From contig CM036753.1 of NCBI GenBank assembly GCA_020796225.1, forward strand, positions 67,028,365-67,092,364: DNA of 64,000 nucleotides, written 5' to 3'. The first letter of the stretch is position 1; the number at the start of each line of letters is the position of its first letter. This stretch comes from Arion vulgaris (lineage: Eukaryota; Mollusca; Gastropoda; Stylommatophora; Arionidae). Position numbers and translations under genes: made by a program. This document shows positions 10,670-21,931 of this stretch, in pieces. The notes beneath the pieces are model-generated. The model searched no databases. It saw nothing but the letters and a program-made list of their open reading frames with translations, and was not told the DNA's origin.

Positions 10670-11392
10670 TGTTTTACATCTCTACTGTTTCACATCTCTA
10701 CTGTTTCAAATCTCTACTGTTTCACATCTCTACTGTTTCACATCTCTATTGTTTCACATCTCTACTGTTTCACATCTCTACTGTTTCACATCTCTACTGT
10801 TTCACATCTCTACTGTTTCACATCTCTACTGTTTCACATCTCTACTGTTTCACATCTCTACTGTTTCACATCTCTACTGTTTCACATCTCTACTGTTTCA
10901 CATCTCTACTGTTTCACATCTCTACTGTTTCACATCTCTACTGTTTCACATCTCTACTGTTTCACATCTCTACTGTTTCACATCTCTACTGTTTCACATC
11001 TCTACTGTTTCACATCTCTACTGTTTCACATCTCTACTGTTTCAAACTTTCATCTCTATTGTTTCACATCTCTACTGTTTCACATCTCTATTGTTTCACA
11101 TCTCTATTGTTTCACATCTCTATTGTTTCACATCTCTATTGTTTCACATCTCTATTGTTTCACATCTCTACTGTTTCACATCTCTACTGTTTCACATCTC
11201 TACTGTTTCACATCTCTATTGTTTCACATCTCTACTGTTTCACATCTCTACTGTTTCAAATCTCTACTGTTTCACATCTCTACTGTTTCACATCTCTACT
11301 GTTTCACATCTCTACTGTTTCACATCTCTACTGTTTCAAATCTCTACTGTTTCACATCTCTACTGTTTCACATCTCTACTGTTTCACATCTT
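10670..11392. repeat. 16-bp minisatellite, about 45 copies
   Basis: The unit is CATCTCTACTGTTTCA, with a C/T variant (CTCTACTG or CTCTATTG) clustered in the middle (11050-11220) and a few AAATCTC units. Because 16 is not a multiple of three, one array reads all three frames cyclically with a 48-nt period, which explains three overlapping long open frames (283, 218 and 120 codons) with the same 16-residue motif FHISTVSHLYCFTSLL. A real protein is unlikely. Confidence 0.95.
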
Positions 11393-12053
11393 ACATGAAT
11401 ACTAAACATCTTTCCCCATAAAACTGTTCCTCTCTCTTTCGTATTTCATCTCGTACTCTTTTAACTCTCTGTAATATATATCTGGGTACAACCTAAACTA
11501 CCCAGCCAGTCCCACTCTGTGCGAGATACCGTCCTGACGTGTGACGTCCAACTTCACGATAAGTCGCTCACTTGAATATGTACTCTACTGGTCACTAGTA
11601 GAATGTCTGTAAACAAATAATTTATCAATTATCTAAATTGCCATGGACACCGGAGAATGTAATCAGTTGACTCTTTGTTCCGTCCTCTGGTCTGGCATAA
11701 TCTGTGGTTTTCCAACGCACTCAAGATGGCTGGTCATCTGTCCCGATGGAGTCTGACCTGTTCCTTAAGAATATTTTATATTGGGAGCTGGTATTTTGCA
11801 AAAGAACAGTGCTGCGACTTCTCCTTTGATTACAAAGATATATACAAACTTGAATTTAGACTCTTGACATCATTAACAAGACTGAGAACCTCGCCATAGA
11901 CAGATGCAGATGAGACATATCTCAAGAACTGGTGAAACCAGACTCAGACAACTTGTAATCATAGAACGTTCTAGTGGTAAAGAGAAATCAAACCACCATT
12001 GACATTCTAAGCATCTTTCTGTCTATCTAACAGGATGCTATCATCATCATTAT
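11393..12053. other. no recognisable feature
   Basis: Unique-looking sequence between two arrays. A 74-codon frame at 11675-11899 carries no motif I know. Confidence 0.45.
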
Positions 12054-12371
12054 CATTCTAGAGGACTTTCTAGTGACATCGAAGGCACGCAGAGAATTTG
12101 TTACGACATTCTAGAGGACTTTCTAGTGACATCGAAGTCACGCAGAGAATTTGTTATGACATTCTAGAGGACTTTCTAGTGACATCGAAGTCACGCAGAG
12201 AGTTTGTTACGACATTCTAGAGGACTTTCTAGTGACATCGAAGGCACGCAGAGAATTTGTTACGACATTCTAGAGGACTTTCTAGTGACATTGAAGTCAC
12301 GCAGAGAATTTGTTACGACATTCTAGAGGACTTTCTAGTGACATTGAAGTCACGCAGAGAATTTGTTACGT
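12054..12371. repeat. 53-bp tandem repeat, 6 copies
   Basis: The unit boundary GAGGACTTTCTAGTGACATC recurs exactly every 53 bases from 12061 to 12326. Units differ at only a few positions (GAAGGCAC or GAAGTCAC, CATCG or CATTG). TTCTAGAGGACTTTCTAG within each unit is an imperfect palindrome. Confidence 0.92.
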
Positions 12372-12620
12372 ATTTTCTTCTTGCTTTCGTCTCTTAAATC
12401 TTTTTTTAAAAACCTGTCTTAAGATTTTGCGTTAGTGAAACCACTAATTGACTTTGATAACACCAGAAGGGAGATTATATTTCAGAAATGAGGAATACAC
12501 AAGCTATAAATAAACATGTATTTTAAAAAAAGGGTAGCTTTGTATGCGACTATTTTTTGTCAAACACAGTAAGGTTCAGAGTTGTATAATGTTACCTTTA
12601 GTCAAGTCTTATAGTACAGA

Positions 12621-12893
12621 AGTCTTCTTCTTCTTTCTCATCGAACGTTCTATATTCACCATTTGTTAAACCACTCTTTGTGATTTGTATGTGATCTGAG
12701 CCTAAGAGTGATTATACGTTGTGCCAGTTATGCACCTACAAGTAGGCCAGCACATCCGATTTTTACGACACTTTTTATTTACTAGGGTAGCTTTCCTAGG
12801 CCCATACCTCAGTCGCCTCTTATGACATGCCTTGTATGTCACAGTGTTACTATTCTTTGCTCCCTTTGAGAGCCCCGGCAACACACGGGTGTA
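12621..12893 (-). mobile_element. SINE family B, subtype 2
   Basis: Reverse-strand copy: the (GAA)n tail lies at 12625-12640, the CACTCTTTGTGATTTGTATG and CAAGTAGGCCAGCACATCCG blocks are in the middle, and CGCCTCTTATGACATGCCTT is near the 5' end. Confidence 0.7.
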
Positions 12894-13054
12894 ATATAGA
12901 AGTGAGTGAATGATAACATTTAGTTATAGTTATCTGTGCAGGAATATTATGAAGGCGGAGTCTTACATAAACACTTTCAAACTCAAGAATACCTTTGTTC
13001 TAATTACTGTAGTGATGCTCCACTTCTCCCTGCACTTTCCTATGGAAAGCGATT

Positions 13055-13432
13055 GTTTGATTCATAGGACCATCACCCATTGCACTTCGATGAGTAACCA
13101 TGTGTGCTTCGATCTGTTTCTTACGCTGGATGATCTCAACTGCATTGCAAGAACTTCATAAAATTTCTCCCCGATGTAAATTTGAAGATATTTTGTAGGA
13201 CTTTTATTTTAAATCTATTCTAATGAATTGTGACTGGGCATCGGCTTTCCAGTCTGCTCTTCACGATATTGAACTGCCAAGGGTTCTTTTACGTGTTTAA
13301 ATTAAACACGGGACCAACTTTTTATCGTTCGTCTCAATATAGGACTAGGAATTTGATCTCACCTACACTGAGATCAGGATCTCTGGAAAAATATCCAGAT
13401 AGCTCCACGAGAAAGTGACCGAATAGCTTGGG
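13055..13432 (-). mobile_element. SINE-like element, family D
   Basis: Same block order as 6237-6612, opposite to 57000-57419: ATTGCACTTCGATGAGTAA, a GAACTTCATAAAATT segment, CCAAGGGTTCTTTTACGTG, CACCTACACTGAGATCAGG and a terminal CTCCACGAGAAAG. At about 378 bp it is close to full length. Confidence 0.6.
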
Positions 13433-13974
13433 GAAAAAGGATTCACTGCTTGGGAACCGCTGTGGTAATCTCTATAAGATGACAGTCAGATAAGGCCAGC
13501 TTAAAATAGATTTATTGCTGATACCAGCGATGTTTCTTCCACAATCCCTGTAGTTATAATGCTGTTCAGTTCAAGTGTACATTCCCTGAAATCAGACCAC
13601 TCTGGTCACGTGATCCTTGCATTGCAGAATTGTTAGATAAAGACGCGCTCTTTAAAAAAAACACACACGCGAAAGCGATGTTATATCACAAGTTACATTT
13701 AACGTTAAATAATATTAGTATTAAAATTTTTCATCGATAATTTACCATTAGGTTCGTGGAATTCTGTAAAATTGCAATAAACCTAACATTGTTCTATCAA
13801 ACATGAATTTTGAATTTTGCAAGAGCAGAGACTTTTTAACAAGAGATCTGGAGGCTGATATTAAAAGGATAGGTAAAACATGGAAAGATTTGGAAGGGAT
13901 AGCAGGAGAGAGGAAGAACTAAAAGAAGTTTGTTGAAGACCCGTGCTCTGTTGGGAGTTGAAAGGTGAAGAAGT
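13433..13974. other. no recognisable feature
   Basis: AT-rich; a short purine-rich part (13800-13930) could be a very old LINE fragment, but no frame supports this. Confidence 0.4.
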
Positions 13975-14140
13975 AATTTTCAACTGTCAAGTGTCATTTG
14001 ACCTGCTCAACTTGAAAACGGGACATACGTTTTATCGTCCGTCTCCGATAGGACATCTCACCTACAGTTTATATCAGAGATCACTGAAAAACAGCTGATA
14101 GCTTCTCTCAAGAAACTAACGGAGTTCTTTTGAAGCGGGA
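13975..14140 (-). mobile_element. partial family D element
   Basis: It matches the middle of family D only: CAACTGTCAAGTGTCATTT, GGGACATACGTTTTATCGTC and ATCTCACCTACAG. Both ends are missing. Confidence 0.45.
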
Positions 14141-14639
14141 AGTGAGAATCTTACTTCCACGGCACATATCTGTCCCCACCTTTCATACATTTTTGTTAAT
14201 ACCCTCTATGACATTTTGCATTTCTTCAGACTCGAGTGACTCATTATTTAGTCACTGCTGTCCCGAAGTTTGTTTTTGACCAGGACGAGGATTTCACTCG
14301 TCCTACAACTTCGTACTGCAACTAAGGAAGCTTTTGTTGGGTTACTCTAGCTACAACTCTTCTATTGAGTACTGTCAATGAGAATGTTGAGAGGACTTCT
14401 TTGCAGCTAACTAGAACGATAAAAGAAGTGGCGGCTATGGTTTCCGAAGCAATTAGAAGCTCAGGAAGAATGATAAAGTTTGCAGAATTTACGTTTTAAA
14501 GGGATATTTTAATATCGTGATATTGCCACATGCTGCTTTTGTCGATGTGTTCCTAATTTTTAACCACAGCCAACTCTAGATAACTAGACCAGACATCTGA
14601 CTAGGGGTTCCCTGACCTAAATCAGAAAAGGGGCCGGAA

Positions 14640-14800
14640 AATATAGATGTATGATAGATGTTATGCGTAGTCATCTTATGTGTTTTTGTTTTAAGGCACT
14701 TTGTAAGCTGATATTCATTTCCGTAAGGCTGTTCTTGTTGCCGTCGCTTCACATATTGCGTGGTCTTCCTCTTGCGTTGTACTCATTATACTTTTTCTGT
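14640..14800 (-). mobile_element. LINE-derived fragment shared with 54205-54345
   Basis: DNA match between the two sites: TTTTATGGCACTTT-like, then TAAGGCTGTTCTTGNTGCCG, CGCTTCACATATTGCGTGG and TCTTCCTCTTGNNNTGTAC. The reverse strand resembles the basic end of a LINE ORF2, but the frame is too decayed to prove it. Confidence 0.4.
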
Positions 14801-14844
14801 GTGGCTCTCTGTGGTAGGCGATACCAGGACATTGTTTAGAACAT

Positions 14845-14990
14845 AGTGTGGTTACTGGGGCCCAAATTGGAGTGTAAAGAATAGAATCACTGTTACCTGC
14901 CACGCATGTCGTAAGAGGCGCCTAAGGAGGTTGTGCGTGGGACTTGCTACCCCACACCGTAAAAACACTAGATGGCTACAGAACGGAGAG
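14845..14990 (+). mobile_element. 5' part of a SINE family B copy
   Basis: GTGGTTACTGGGGCCCAAAT, TTACCTGCCACGCATGTCGT and AGAGGCGCCTAAGGAGG, then CCCCACACCGTAAAAACACT, which is shared with the copy at 59158-59345. It is shorter than the other subtypes. Confidence 0.6.
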
Positions 14991-15474
14991 CGAACCGAGT
15001 AAACGCTGGCTGAAACCGGACCATTGCCGAAGGATAAGCACCAGAGCTCCAAATGGTGCTGAAGATGGACGTAAAACACACCAATTCTAAGGCTGCATAA
15101 ATCATATTTCCACATGAATGGAATTTATGGGGAGATCTGGTACATTGGTCTGGGCGGTGATCGTGAGAGAGAAAGAGAGAGAGGAAAAAAACATAGGGTT
15201 ACTTGTTAGTTATCAAATTGTGTTATTGGACCACAAAGTATTGAACACAATTGGACACACTCCCACATCCATTTTAGTCTTGTCACAATAGTGTATTTGT
15301 TGTTATCAGTCAGACCAGTACGTGATTTTTACCTTTCCCATAGTAGTGGAGCTACTATATGGCATCACCAGTTTTTTGCCACTTTTCTCTGTGTCTGATT
15401 GTTTTCTTTATGGCTTCCCAGGATATTCCATCATCTTTCTGTTTCTCAAAGAGACTCCGTCTCCAGATCTGTTT

Positions 15475-15680
15475 TTTCCCCCCCGATCCAGAAGCACTTA
15501 CGCTTTCATCTCTTCAGCTCGGTGCCATGGACATCTTAACCCTTCGGTTCGGTGCCACGAACACCTTAAATCTGTGGAGAACCTGTGGCTTTTTCTGCCA
15601 GCCCGCGGAATTGAACCCACACTCACAGAGGGCTTCTCACACCGTCGTCCAACACGCTACGAACACGCTGGGCAGGCGGG
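15475..15680 (-). mobile_element. SINE family A with 14-bp target-site duplication
   Basis: Full reverse-strand copy, from a T/C-rich tail through GATCCAGAAGCACTTACGC to AACACGCTGGGCAGGCGGG. The perfect 14-bp duplication CTCCAGATCTGTTT lies at 15461-15474 and 15681-15694. It inserted into an older LINE-like fragment, since the flanks join cleanly when the SINE is removed. Confidence 0.93.
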
Positions 15681-15827
15681 CTCCAGATCTGTTTAGGGCT
15701 GTCTAAGCAGTGACTTCTCTTATAGTTTCAGTATATTATACATTAGTCTGTTGATTAGAGTGTTTGTTCTATCTAAGGTTGACGGTGGGGCCCAGTTTGC
15801 GTTCGAGTTGATTCAGCTGTATGTATC

Positions 15828-15945
15828 AATTGATTGATAGGGCCATCATCATTGCACTTCGGTGAGTAATCATGTGTGCTCCGATCACTTTCTTGCACAG
15901 GAAAATCTCAACAGCAGTGCACGAACTCCGTAGCACCGGCGAGGG
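15828..15945 (-). mobile_element. partial family D element
   Basis: The 3' third of family D only: TTGATTGATAGGGCCATCAT, ATTGCACTTCGGTGAGTAA and CACGAACTCCGTAGCACC. A further diverged scrap of the same block sits near 16470-16560. Confidence 0.5.
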
Positions 15946-16032
15946 TCCTCGGTATAGAGAGTGAGTGCAATAAGAAGATCGATAGAATCACGATCATTGC
16001 TCTTCAGAGGAATAATCATATGCTCTCCTTGT

Positions 16033-16463
16033 TCTTCTTCTTCTGCATGTCAACGCTCCATATCAACAACTTGTTAAACCGCTCTTTGTGATATGTATGT
16101 AATTTGATCCTTCTTCTTTGCGTTCGTTCTTTACGACCAATTGTAATCACCCTTTGTGATATGTTTGATCTTTGCCAAGATCGTGTATACGTTGCACATT
16201 GGTTTGGTAGGCCCCTAAACGCATAGACTTCTACACGCTTAGGACGTGTGCATCCGATTTCAGCAAACCTCCTTAGTCGCCTCTTACGACATGCGTGGCA
16301 GGTAACAGTGGTTCTATTCTTTACACCCAAATTTGGACCCAGGTAACCACTAGGGCGATTGATCCTAAGAGCGATTGTAATTTGTGCCAGTTATGCGCCT
16401 TCATGTAGACTATCACATCCGATTTCTGCGACGCTTTTTATTTACTACAGTAGCTTCCCAAGA
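16033..16463 (-). mobile_element. SINE family B subtype 2 split by the next element
   Basis: The outer copy covers 16033-16111 and 16359-16463. Its 3' part (TTGTTAAACCGCTCTTTGTG) and 5' part (GATCCTAAGAGCGATTGTAA, GCGACGCTTTTTATTTACTA) are interrupted by a subtype 1 copy and become contiguous once that is removed. Confidence 0.75.
16112..16358 (-). mobile_element. SINE family B subtype 1, nested insertion
   Basis: A full subtype 1 copy from TTCTTCTTTGCGTTCGTTCT to GGACCCAGGTAACCACTAGG sits inside a subtype 2 copy, flanked by TTGATCCT at 16104-16111 and 16359-16366. The nesting dates this subtype 1 insertion as younger than the subtype 2 host copy. Confidence 0.8.
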
Positions 16464-16734
16464 CTATGCTCTCTGATCACTTTTTTTTCACACCAGAAAT
16501 TCTCAGCGGCATTTCACGAACTCCGTAACACTGGCGAGAATCCACGATTTAATTATGGACGATAGCTGCTTGTTAGAAATTTCCTGTTAGAAACGGATGT
16601 TTAAAAATAATGTATAACTCATAAACCTCTAGATAGCTATAGAGGAATAGCTCTTAATCTGAATAGATGTTTTTCTATAGGCATGGGATTATTAGGCCAC
16701 TGGCCACAAATACAAGTAACTCTTTTTTTTACCT

Positions 16735-16985
16735 CGAAGTATATTGGTTAATACGGTGTTAGGTCCGTACTTTTCATTGACCATCGACACGCGATGGGCG
16801 ATGTGTCAACATCACGCCGGCCAACTTTACTGCCCAGTGTTTTTCGTAGTACCAAATTTAGTCTGTGTCGACGTGAGAGGCGTTAGGTCCAGAAACAATA
16901 TTCCACGCCTACTGTGGAATTAAACCCGGACCACGAGCCCAAGAAGCGAGTTCACTAACAACTACACTACTGCGGCTCTCTGCCA
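16735..16985 (-). mobile_element. tRNA-derived SINE, family C
   Basis: Read on the minus strand: a head with GTAGTTGTTAGTGAACTCGC and a B-box-like GGGTTTAATTCC, a middle with GGCCGGCGTGATGTTGAC and an end with CTAACACCGTATTAACC. Copies occur at 29974-30245, 36877-37167 and (partial) 36300-36470 and 61795-61895. Confidence 0.75.
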
Positions 16986-17904
16986 AACAGTATACAGGTG
17001 GTGAAATTTATTTTGTGCCCCTCGTCATATAAAATCCCATACTTTACCTGGAATTCGAACTCGTGTCCTCATAGCTGAGAGATCGGTACCATGATCTAGC
17101 CGGGTGCTGTAAAAGCATGTACTGGACCGAAAGTAACAATTATACTAGCGTCGCTATAAACTATTTTCAATGATGTTGATTTGAGTGACTTTTTTTAAAA
17201 ACTTCAACTCTTTTTTTTTTACTTTATTTTTAATGTCTTTTTTTTTTTGGTGTCAGATTTTGGTCCACATTATTTACTCGTACCAAGTCCAATTTTGCTG
17301 CTGAACCGATTTGTGCGTTGGAGGTTGCAAAAGTTCAACGTTTTTCGAGTCTTAATACTCCCACCTTTGTTCTCTTCATGTCTCTCGCTACCACCGTCCT
17401 CCTTCACTAACCAAAATTACCAATGAGAGATAGTTTTCTTTGGGTTTTATTAAATCGAGGTGTGCTCACAGAGCAAGTATCGATGGTAATCAGACGTGTC
17501 CACGAACCGGTGGGCTCAGCGTTTGCCGGGGGCATGTTGTTTTGGACGTTTAAGACATTTCAGAAAGCGCCGGATTCAATAACTGAACTACTCGACAAGG
17601 TTACTATTGGTTTGCTTTCAGACATTTTCTTTCTTGACAAAAATATAATCGTTATCAACCCTTACTACAGTGACGTCCATCGAGCTCCTAGGCGCTATGG
17701 TACCCTTGCAATACATCCATGGCGCCCTTTTTTACTCTGTCAGCGTTAACGTTAATCAGATTTCAAGACAACAAACCATTATTTTACTTTATTTTTTTAT
17801 ATCACTCCCATGAACACGATCCTCCAGTTTTGCATTCCTTCTCTCCCCCTCTCTCTCTGTCTGTCTCTCTCAACCACGTGGTATATTGTGTAATATAGTG
17901 TCGT
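16986..17904. other. mostly unrecognised; one 108-codon open frame
   Basis: At 17035-17110 the minus strand has a tRNA-like segment with a B-box-like GAGTTCGAATTCC, possibly another SINE head. The plus-strand frame 17423-17749 (108 codons) is not low-complexity and does not overlap a repeat, but I recognise no domain, and I see no support for it as an exon. The T-rich stretches at 17200-17245 are unremarkable. Confidence 0.35.
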
Positions 17905-18415
17905 TATTTTTTTCTTTTATTAAATCGGCTGAGGTACCATCTGTTTAACAAGCACAAAATAGAACCTTCTGACATATGCACATGTGGCACCAGCAAGATG
18001 ACAGAGACAGGCATACTACAAGAATGTCCGGCATACTGTGAAGAGAGAGAAAACACATGGCCAATCCCCATATCAGTCCAAGACAAACTATATGAAGATG
18101 TACATGGACTCCGGTTGATCACTAACTACTATAAAAGTATACAAATCGATGTCAGTCCAAGACAAACTATAAGGAGATGTACATGGACTCCGGTTGATCA
18201 CTAACTACTATAAAAGTATACAAATCGATGTCAGTCCAAGACAAACTATAAGGAGATGTACATGGACTCCGGTTGATCACTAACTACTATAAAAGTATAC
18301 AAATCGATGTCAGTCCAAGACAAACTATATGGAGATGTACATGGACTCTGGTTGATCACTAACTACTATAAAAGTATACAAATCGATATCTGAAAACGTT
18401 GAAGAAGAGAAGATG
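17905..18415 (+). mobile_element. LINE tail (second RNase H-type family) with internal 79-bp tandem repeat
   Basis: The plus-strand frame reads RLRYHLFNKHKIEPSDICTC, then an ILQECPAY block and a DKLYEDVHGL block. This is the usual post-RNase H end of LINE ORF2 proteins (C-x-C-G, 'LQ.CP', 'W', 'KLY'). From 18073 to 18389 the end is repeated about four times with a 79-bp unit (GTCAGTCCAAGACAAACTAT ... ACAAATCGAT). Related tails lie at 47745-47820 and 52940-53045. Confidence 0.7.
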
Positions 18416-18540
18416 ACTGTCTAGTCAAACAATCTATACCAGCCTTACCTCATAGTCAAAAATTCTAATATTATTTTGTGTGTGCTATCTGTGCTTTTCA
18501 TTTGACTCAGTTTATTAATAAGTATGATTCATCATCATCA

Positions 18541-18834
18541 TCAGGTGCCTTGCCGAATGGCGTAGGCGATCATGGATCTCCACAAATCTCTGTCTCTGGT
18601 GTTTGCTATAATCTCAGATGTTGACTCTCTTTCGTGCCATAAAGTCAGACTATCCAAAATGGTCTCTCTTTGTCTTCCTCTGTCTCGCCTCCCCTCGATT
18701 TTACCAGTTGTTACAATGTGTTCTATACCTCCGTTTCTCATCACATGTGCGAAAAATGATGATTGCATCTTTCTTATATTGACAATACGTTTTCTATGTG
18801 TCTTGACCTCATTCAACACCTCCACATTAGTCAT
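18541..18834 (-). mobile_element. LINE C-terminal fragment with (TGA)n tail
   Basis: The minus-strand 97-codon frame contains FAHVMRNGGIEHIVTTGKIE, GRRDRGRQRETILDSL and STSEIIANTRDRDLWRSMIA. The sequence ends at the plus-strand CATCATCATCATCAGG, giving a minus-strand (TGA)n tail. Degraded copies lie at 23560-23860 (plus) and 28205-28545 (minus). No RT core is present. Confidence 0.75.
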
Positions 18835-18989
18835 TTTAGCAGTCTATGGTTTGCAGATAATAGTTAATTGCAGATAAATAATTTCCCGAAACACTTGCTT
18901 ATCATCACACACACATATAGTTATTAGGATGGCCAAAAACATCATTGAAATAAAACGCCAGAATTCCACCTGAAATTGAGCGTCTAAAG

Positions 18990-19200
18990 CCGATGTATTG
19001 GCTTCATTGCAAATAATGTTACGCCATACAGCTCAATCCTTCTGTCAAACCACCCGTCGATAGTATTGCACGAACCCCGTAGCTCCGGCAACAAACATCG
19101 GTAATCTGGGGAAAAATGCACATGTGAACAGAAAGGCGTGGTCCGGATTCGAACTCACTACCTTTGGAACGCAAGGCAAAGGCGTAACCCCTTTTGAGTG
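18990..19200 (-). mobile_element. SINE family E
   Basis: Reverse-strand copy with a tRNA-like head (GAGTTCGAATCCGGACCACG, B-box-like) and body blocks GTGCATTTTTCCCCAGATTA and GCCGGAGCTACGGGGTTCG. This joins the head type seen at 1-80 to the body type at 2445-2656. Confidence 0.65.
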
Positions 19201-19412
19201 TAAACAGCATGAAGATGGCTTGTTAAATTGCTGTTCTGTTGTCAATTTTATTCAGCACCTTTCGGAGAAGTGAAATTATTTACAGGTTAAAGCAACTTCA
19301 CTCCACCATTTTACTGATGCCCTTCATATTATATGTAGTTGGGCATCTTCTATTATGTAATATGTTCATTGCTAGGGTCGACGGAAGCAAGACGTAAATA
19401 TTACACAAAAAA

Positions 19413-19993
19413 CCCAGATAAGAATAAATGGCTCTGCACTCAGTGTAAGAGATGACTGAAGCAAGAAATAAGTAAAAATTAGATAAGAATAAATGTCTCT
19501 GCACTCAGTGTAAGAGATGACTGAAGCTAGAAATAAGTAAAAATTAGATAAGAATAAATGTCTCTGCACTCAGTGTAAGAGATGACTGAAGCAAGAAATA
19601 AGTAAAAATTAGATAAGAATAAATGTCTCTGCACTCAGTGTAAGAGATGACTGAAGCTAGAAATAAGTAAAAATTAGATAAGAATAAATGTCTCTGCACT
19701 CAGTGTAAGAGATGACTGAAGCTAGAAATAAGTAAAAATTAGATAAGAATAAATGTCTCTGCACTCAGTGTAAGAGATGACTGAAGCTAGAAATAAGTAA
19801 AAATTAGATAAGAATAAATGTCTCTGCACTCAGTGTAAGAGATGACTGAAGCTAGAAATAAGTAAAAATTAGATAAGAATAAATGTCTCTGCACTCAGTG
19901 TAAGAGATGACTGAAGCAAGAAATAAGTAAAAATTAGATAAGAATAAATGTCTCTGCACTCAGTGTAAGAGATGACTGAAGCAAGAAATAAGA
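19413..19993. repeat. 65-bp minisatellite, about 9 copies
   Basis: The unit contains AGATAAGAATAAATGTCTCT, GCACTCAGTGTAAGAGATGA and CTGAAGCTAGAAATAAGTAA. Units are nearly identical apart from GAAGCTAG or GAAGCAAG. A related but distinct array follows after about 120 bp. Confidence 0.93.
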
Positions 19994-20111
19994 AACACAC
20001 AGGAAACATTTCACAGTTAGCATTTCGTGTGATTTTCATTGGCACAGGAACAGAGCAATTATGGGGTGACCCGTTGCAGTGAAGTTGGAACCGTACTTAT
20101 GAACTTATGAA

Positions 20112-20760
20112 GTAAAAATTGATAAGAATAAATGGCTCTACACCCAGTGTAAGAGATGACTGAAGCTAGAAATAAGTAAAAATTAGATAAGAATAAATGG
20201 CTCTACACCCAGTGTAAGAGATGACTGAAGCTAGAAATAAGTAAAAATTAGATAAGAAAAAATGGCTCTACACCCAGTGTAAGAGATGACTGAAGCAAGA
20301 AATAAGTAAAAATTAGATAAGAAAAAATGGCTCTACACCCAGTGTAAGAGATGACTGAAGCTAGAAATAAGTAAAAATTAGATAAGAATAAATGGCTCTA
20401 CACCCAGTGTAAGAGATGACTGAAGCTAGAAATAAGTAAAAATTAGATAAGAAAAAGTGGCTCTACACCCAGTGTAAGAGATGACTGAAGCTAGAAATAA
20501 ATACAAAACAAATATGAATACATGTATCTACACTCATAGTACGGAATGCCAGATTAAGGTAAAACACGTAATTACAAAGTACTGTAGTTTTACAAATTAC
20601 AAAACAATGACAAAATACAGCAACGTTTCGACCAACAAGGCCTTTATCAAGGCCCAGATTAAGGTATGACTGAAGCAAGAAATAAGTATTAAAAAAAACA
20701 GATACAAATAAATGTCTCTACACTCAGAGTAAGAAATGACTGAAGAAAGAAATATGTTTA
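20112..20760. repeat. second 65-bp array plus degraded ends
   Basis: About six units use GGCTCTACACCCAGTGTAAG in place of GTCTCTGCACTCAGTGTAAG, so this block was homogenised separately from 19413-19993. From about 20510 to 20760 the units decay and a unique segment (20530-20655) is interposed. The 120-bp spacer between arrays (19994-20111) shows no similarity to the unit. Confidence 0.88.
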
Positions 20761-20997
20761 AAAGATCAGAAATGAGGCCTCCACACTTCATTAGTTCTCA
20801 TTTTAATCTTGCCGTACTGAAAATGCTAGCCATCTTCAGGGATTTACAAAGTTGCTCATGGCGTTCTGATATGGCTTTCACATGCTTGCCCGTAATACGT
20901 TTCCAGAATCAAGGTTAGCTTTCCTTTGAACTTTGTAATGTATTTCGTTTGTGAGCAAACATTTTTATTTGTTATTGTTGCTTGTTACAGTATACTA

Positions 20998-21438
20998 GTA
21001 GTGCTCAATTTAGCCGCTAGTTTGAGTAGTGCCCAATTTAGCCTCTAATTTGAGTAGTGCCCAATTTAGCCGCTAGTTTGCGTAGCGTCCGATTTAGCCG
21101 CTAGTTAGAATAGTGCCCAATTTAGCCGCTAGTTAGAATAGTGTGAGATTTAGCTGCTTGTTAGAATAGTGCCCAATTTAGCCGCTAGTTAGAGTAGTGT
21201 GAGATTTAGCTGCTTGTTAGAATAGTGCCCAATTTAGCCGCCAGTTTGAGTAGTGTGAGATTTAGCTGCTTGTTAGAATAGTGCCCATTTTAGCCGCTAG
21301 TTAGAGTAGTGTGAGATTTAGCTGCTTGTTAGAATAGTGCCCAATTTAGCCGCCAGTTTGAGTAGTGCCCGATTTAGCCGCTAGTTTGAGCAGTGCCCGA
21401 TTTAGCCGCTAGTTAGAATAGTGCCCGATTTAGCCGGT
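20998..21438. repeat. 28-bp minisatellite, about 16 copies
   Basis: Units contain AATTTAGCCGCTAGTTNGA and TAGTGCC. A variant (GTGTGAGATTTAGCTGCTTG) alternates with the standard unit between about 21140 and 21340, giving a 56-bp dimer pattern there. Confidence 0.9.
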
Positions 21439-21702
21439 GTTTCTAAAAGAGGGTTGTTGTTCATGCATCAAATTATTTGCTTGAAATTGAGGAAATTCGT
21501 CTACAACAACGTTTTCCAAACTGGGCTCCTCGGACACCCGTGAGTCCGCGAGGTACTCACACGGGATCCTCAAGCGCTTGAAGAAATATTATGATCTTTG
21601 ACATTTCAAACGGAAAAAAGTGAAATTTTAAAAACATGTATAAAAACAGTGGCGAACTAGTTTCTCTGTTTCTCTGCGAAATCAAAGTACTCAGACTAGA
21701 CC

Positions 21703-21931
21703 GCGCCCGAGTGGTTACCGGGGCCCAAATTTGGCATGTAAAGAATAGAACCACTGTTACCTGCCACGCATGTCGTAAGAGGCGACTAGGGAGGTTTGGC
21801 TGAAATCGGATGCATGTATCCGCTAGGGAATGCTAACCCGAAAGAAATGCTTGCAGAAAATGGATGCACCAGGCCGTAAGGCGCATAACATGGTGCAACG
21901 ACCCCACAATGAGGAATGGGATAACGGATTC
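21703..21931 (+). mobile_element. SINE family B-like copy, chimeric
   Basis: The 5' part (GCCCGAGTGGTTACCGGGGC, CACGCATGTCGTAAGAGGCG) is family B. It is followed by a different 3' body (CCGCTAGGGAATGCTAACCC, GGCCGTAAGGCGCATAACAT, AATGAGGAATGGGATAACGG) shared with 52635-52760. This suggests a third subtype with its own 3' end. Confidence 0.65.

Noticed and set aside
10547..11421. Overlapping 283-, 218- and 120-codon open frames with a 16-residue repeat
   Set aside because: All three come from a 16-bp unit that contains no stop in any phase. The same peptide appears in each frame, so openness is not evidence of a gene.
17423..17749. 108-codon frame as a host exon
   Set aside because: It is not low-complexity, but I recognise no domain, and no neighbouring exon or splice pattern supports it. 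It is left as unclassified.
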